Shown here one piece after another: positions 13,796 through 15,357 of a DNA stretch of 15,357 bases. This DNA is from an uncultured Lachnospiraceae bacterium. Lineage in GTDB: Bacteria; Bacillota; Clostridia; Lachnospirales; Lachnospiraceae. The DNA is taken from assembly GCA_910583815.1 (NCBI GenBank), contig CAJTZB010000032.1, positions 1 to 15,357 on the forward strand, read 5' to 3'. The position numbers and the translations under genes are program-made. Position 1 is the stretch's first letter, and every line of letters begins with the position of its first letter. The notes under the pieces were generated by a model that was given only the letters and a program-made list of their open reading frames with translations, made no database searches and had not been told where the DNA came from.

Positions 13796-14809
13796 TTATT
13801 CTGCCGCTTCCTCGAGCCACTGATGAAAAATCTGCGAACTGCTGTCGTTCATGCGCCAGGCTCGTATAGTATTTTCTTCATCCGGCGGCATGGTTTCCAC
13901 TAATACGACTACTTCTTCTCTCGCCTGATTTACTGCAAACAGACCCTCTTTATCAAGCTGCCGCATCGCTTCCTCCATTGCCGTGTATCTTTTTTCATAC
14001 TCCATCTCAAACTGCCCATCTTCCATTGCCCTAATATCTGGACGTTCCCATAGCAGCCTGTCAACTTCTGCAAAATCCTCTTGCCGATGGCAGCAATAAG
14101 GCGAGTCAGCATAAGACCATCTTATCAGTTCCCTGTCCTCATCATTTACTTCACAGCGTGCAAGTGCCTCATATGACCACGCAGAAATACAAGGCGTATT
14201 TGCACTTCCATCAGAAACAAGTGTAATATAGTAATAATGCTCTTTGTTTTTATACAAATCTGTAAGCACTGATTTTACTGACTTGTATAACGCCTGCGTT
14301 ATTTCTAGCAGACTCTCTTTGTCCGCTTTCGCATCCATTGGCTGCTCTTCAGATGGATCCTCCTCTTCTAAGAACACCTGCACCCCACGCTCCAGAAGCA
14401 TATCGATTGCTTCTGTGTGGAGCAGGTTTTCCCTCTTTGGAAGAGAAACCCTACGCAGGCACGGCATGTCTAAAAGCAGACTGCAGTCAGAAAAATTTGT
14501 ATTTCGGACATTCAAAACTCGCACCTTTTTGCAATTCAAAAGGAATGAAAAATCATTAACTAAAAACTTTGTCCCCATATGATTAGAAAAATTCAGAGTA
14601 TGGATACTTGGCATTCTTCCAATGCAGGAGAAGTCACCCTCACCTTCTTCAACCATATCAGGAATTTCATCTGCCCAAAAACTTATAGGATAGAAATTTA
14701 TCAGCTTCTTTACTTTTGTCAGGTCATAAAATGTAGAGGGCAATCGCCTCAAAGCATCTGTTATTGCACCAAGCAGAAACGGTGACATCTTAATTTTTTG
14801 CTGTTCCAT
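13796..14809 (-). CDS. DUF4303-like protein with an LRR-like N-terminal part
   Basis: 337 aa from the ATG at 14809. Residues roughly 60-150 contain short Leu/Asn-rich units (IHTLNFSNHMGT, VRVLNVRNTNFSD, LRRVSLPKREN) spaced like leucine-rich repeats. Residues about 165-337 include HYYYITLVSDGSANTPCISAWSYEAL, RWSYADSPYC, and a C-terminal helix ending in IFHQWLEEAAE. This resembles the DUF4303 group of short regulatory or immunity-like proteins as I remember it. The protein is acidic, with no signal peptide or membrane segment, so it is cytoplasmic. GGGGA lies 7 nt before the chosen ATG. An in-frame ATG at 14872 would overlap the upstream gene and has no good RBS. It sits 22 nt downstream of the aldo/keto reductase gene. 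The function is unknown. Confidence 0.7.
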   Translation of the reverse strand: MEQQKIKMSPFLLGAITDALRRLPSTFYDLTKVKKLINFYPISFWADEIPDMVEEGEGDFSCIGRMPSIHTLNFSNHMGTKFLVNDFSFLLNCKKVRVLNVRNTNFSDCSLLLDMPCLRRVSLPKRENLLHTEAIDMLLERGVQVFLEEEDPSEEQPMDAKADKESLLEITQALYKSVKSVLTDLYKNKEHYYYITLVSDGSANTPCISAWSYEALARCEVNDEDRELIRWSYADSPYCCHRQEDFAEVDRLLWERPDIRAMEDGQFEMEYEKRYTAMEEAMRQLDKEGLFAVNQAREEVVVLVETMPPDEENTIRAWRMNDSSSQIFHQWLEEAAE

Positions 14810-14831
14810 AAGACTTTCCCCATTTCTATTT

Positions 14832-15357
14832 TTATGTAAAAAGCTCCTTTGTCTTCGCCATTCTTTCCACAATATCTACTCCAAATGGGCAGCGAGTTTC
14901 GCATCCGCCGCAGGAAATGCAGTCAGAAGCATTCTTTTCCAGTGCCATATAGTGTGCTTTGATTGAGGCAGGTACAACTTCCTGCATCGTTGCCAAATCA
15001 TAGAGCTTATTCACCATAGCAATGTCAATATCGGATGGGCAAGGCTTACAATGGTTGCAGTACATGCATTTTTTGCTGTAGGCATGCTGCGGCGCTGCTG
15101 CCAGTATGCTTGCGTAATCCTTTTCTTCCTCTGTTGCAGTCTCATACTGCACTGCATCAAGCACATGCTTTGGCTCCGAAAAACCTGCCATAATACTTGC
15201 AGCTGCCGGCCTTGTCAGCGCATAGTGGATACACTGAACCGGAGTAAGCGCCACACCGAACGGGGACGTCTTTTCATTAAATAAACGTCCTCCTGCAAAA
15301 CCTTTCATTACAGTGATGCCTACATCCTGCTGCTCGCAGATCTGGTAAAGCTCTGCC
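14832..15357 (-). CDS. Aldo/keto reductase with C-terminal dicluster 4Fe-4S domain, partial
   Basis: The frame stays open to the right edge, so the visible 174 residues are the C-terminal part and the true start lies outside. The reductase portion includes GITVMKGFAGGRLF and PVQCIHYALTRPAAASIMAGFSEPKHV, typical of the late TIM-barrel part of this family. Two ferredoxin motifs follow: CMYCNHCKPCPSDIDI and CISCGGCETRCPFGVDI, each CxxCxxCxxxCP, able to hold two 4Fe-4S clusters. Such proteins are common in anaerobic Clostridia as predicted ferredoxin-linked oxidoreductases. The natural substrate is unknown. The ATG at 15308 is internal and is not the start. Confidence 0.9.
   Translation of the reverse strand, partial: AELYQICEQQDVGITVMKGFAGGRLFNEKTSPFGVALTPVQCIHYALTRPAAASIMAGFSEPKHVLDAVQYETATEEEKDYASILAAAPQHAYSKKCMYCNHCKPCPSDIDIAMVNKLYDLATMQEVVPASIKAHYMALEKNASDCISCGGCETRCPFGVDIVERMAKTKELFT

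Noticed and set aside
14832..15308. A complete 158-codon gene starting at 15308
   Set aside because: The frame continues without a stop to the window edge and the upstream codons (ICEQQDVGITV) belong to the aldo/keto reductase fold, so this is a partial gene.

Overview
The window looks like a chromosomal segment from an anaerobic, gut-type member of the Clostridia, most likely Lachnospiraceae. The reasons are the moderate GC content, clear Shine-Dalgarno sites, a MBOAT/DHHW/DUF4358 cell-surface cluster, a small FeoA/FeoB pair, an orphan TrpB2, a ferredoxin-type aldo/keto reductase, and a FapA-like protein with tandem helical repeats. I cannot name a genus. No tRNA, rRNA, CRISPR array, IS element or prophage gene was seen.

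Layout from left to right. (1) 1-1237, minus: the N-terminal 412 codons of a DUF342/FapA-like protein running off the left edge. It carries seven 26-residue repeats and has its own promoter. (2) 1450-5701, minus: a four-gene cluster read from the right. It encodes an SGNH/GDSL lipoprotein, a small DUF4358-type lipoprotein, a MBOAT O-acyltransferase and a membrane-anchored DHHW protein. Together these look like an envelope polysaccharide O-acylation system, with MBOAT moving acyl groups across the membrane and the DHHW and SGNH proteins transferring or removing them outside. Two of its intergenic gaps hold related structured elements of about 100 bp, each just upstream of the next gene's ribosome binding site. 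(3) 5838-7157, minus: aspartate kinase. (4) 7324-9508, plus, divergent from aspartate kinase: feoA-feoB for ferrous iron uptake. (5) 9580-11346, minus: a Na/Pi cotransporter with a PhoU-like tail. It shares a bidirectional terminator with feoB and has a 160-nt structured leader. (6) 11657-12235, plus: a duplicated DUF305 protein without a signal peptide. (7) 12376-13746, plus: stand-alone TrpB2 behind a near-consensus promoter that overlaps a palindrome. (8) 13796-15357, minus: a DUF4303-like protein downstream of a partial 4Fe-4S aldo/keto reductase.

Most of the genes are ordinary housekeeping or transport genes. The less explained signals are the twin structured elements in the O-acylation operon, the strict 26-residue repeat array of the FapA-like protein, an intergenic stretch (1304-1449) that looks like a repeat or RNA, and the palindrome over the trpB2 promoter.
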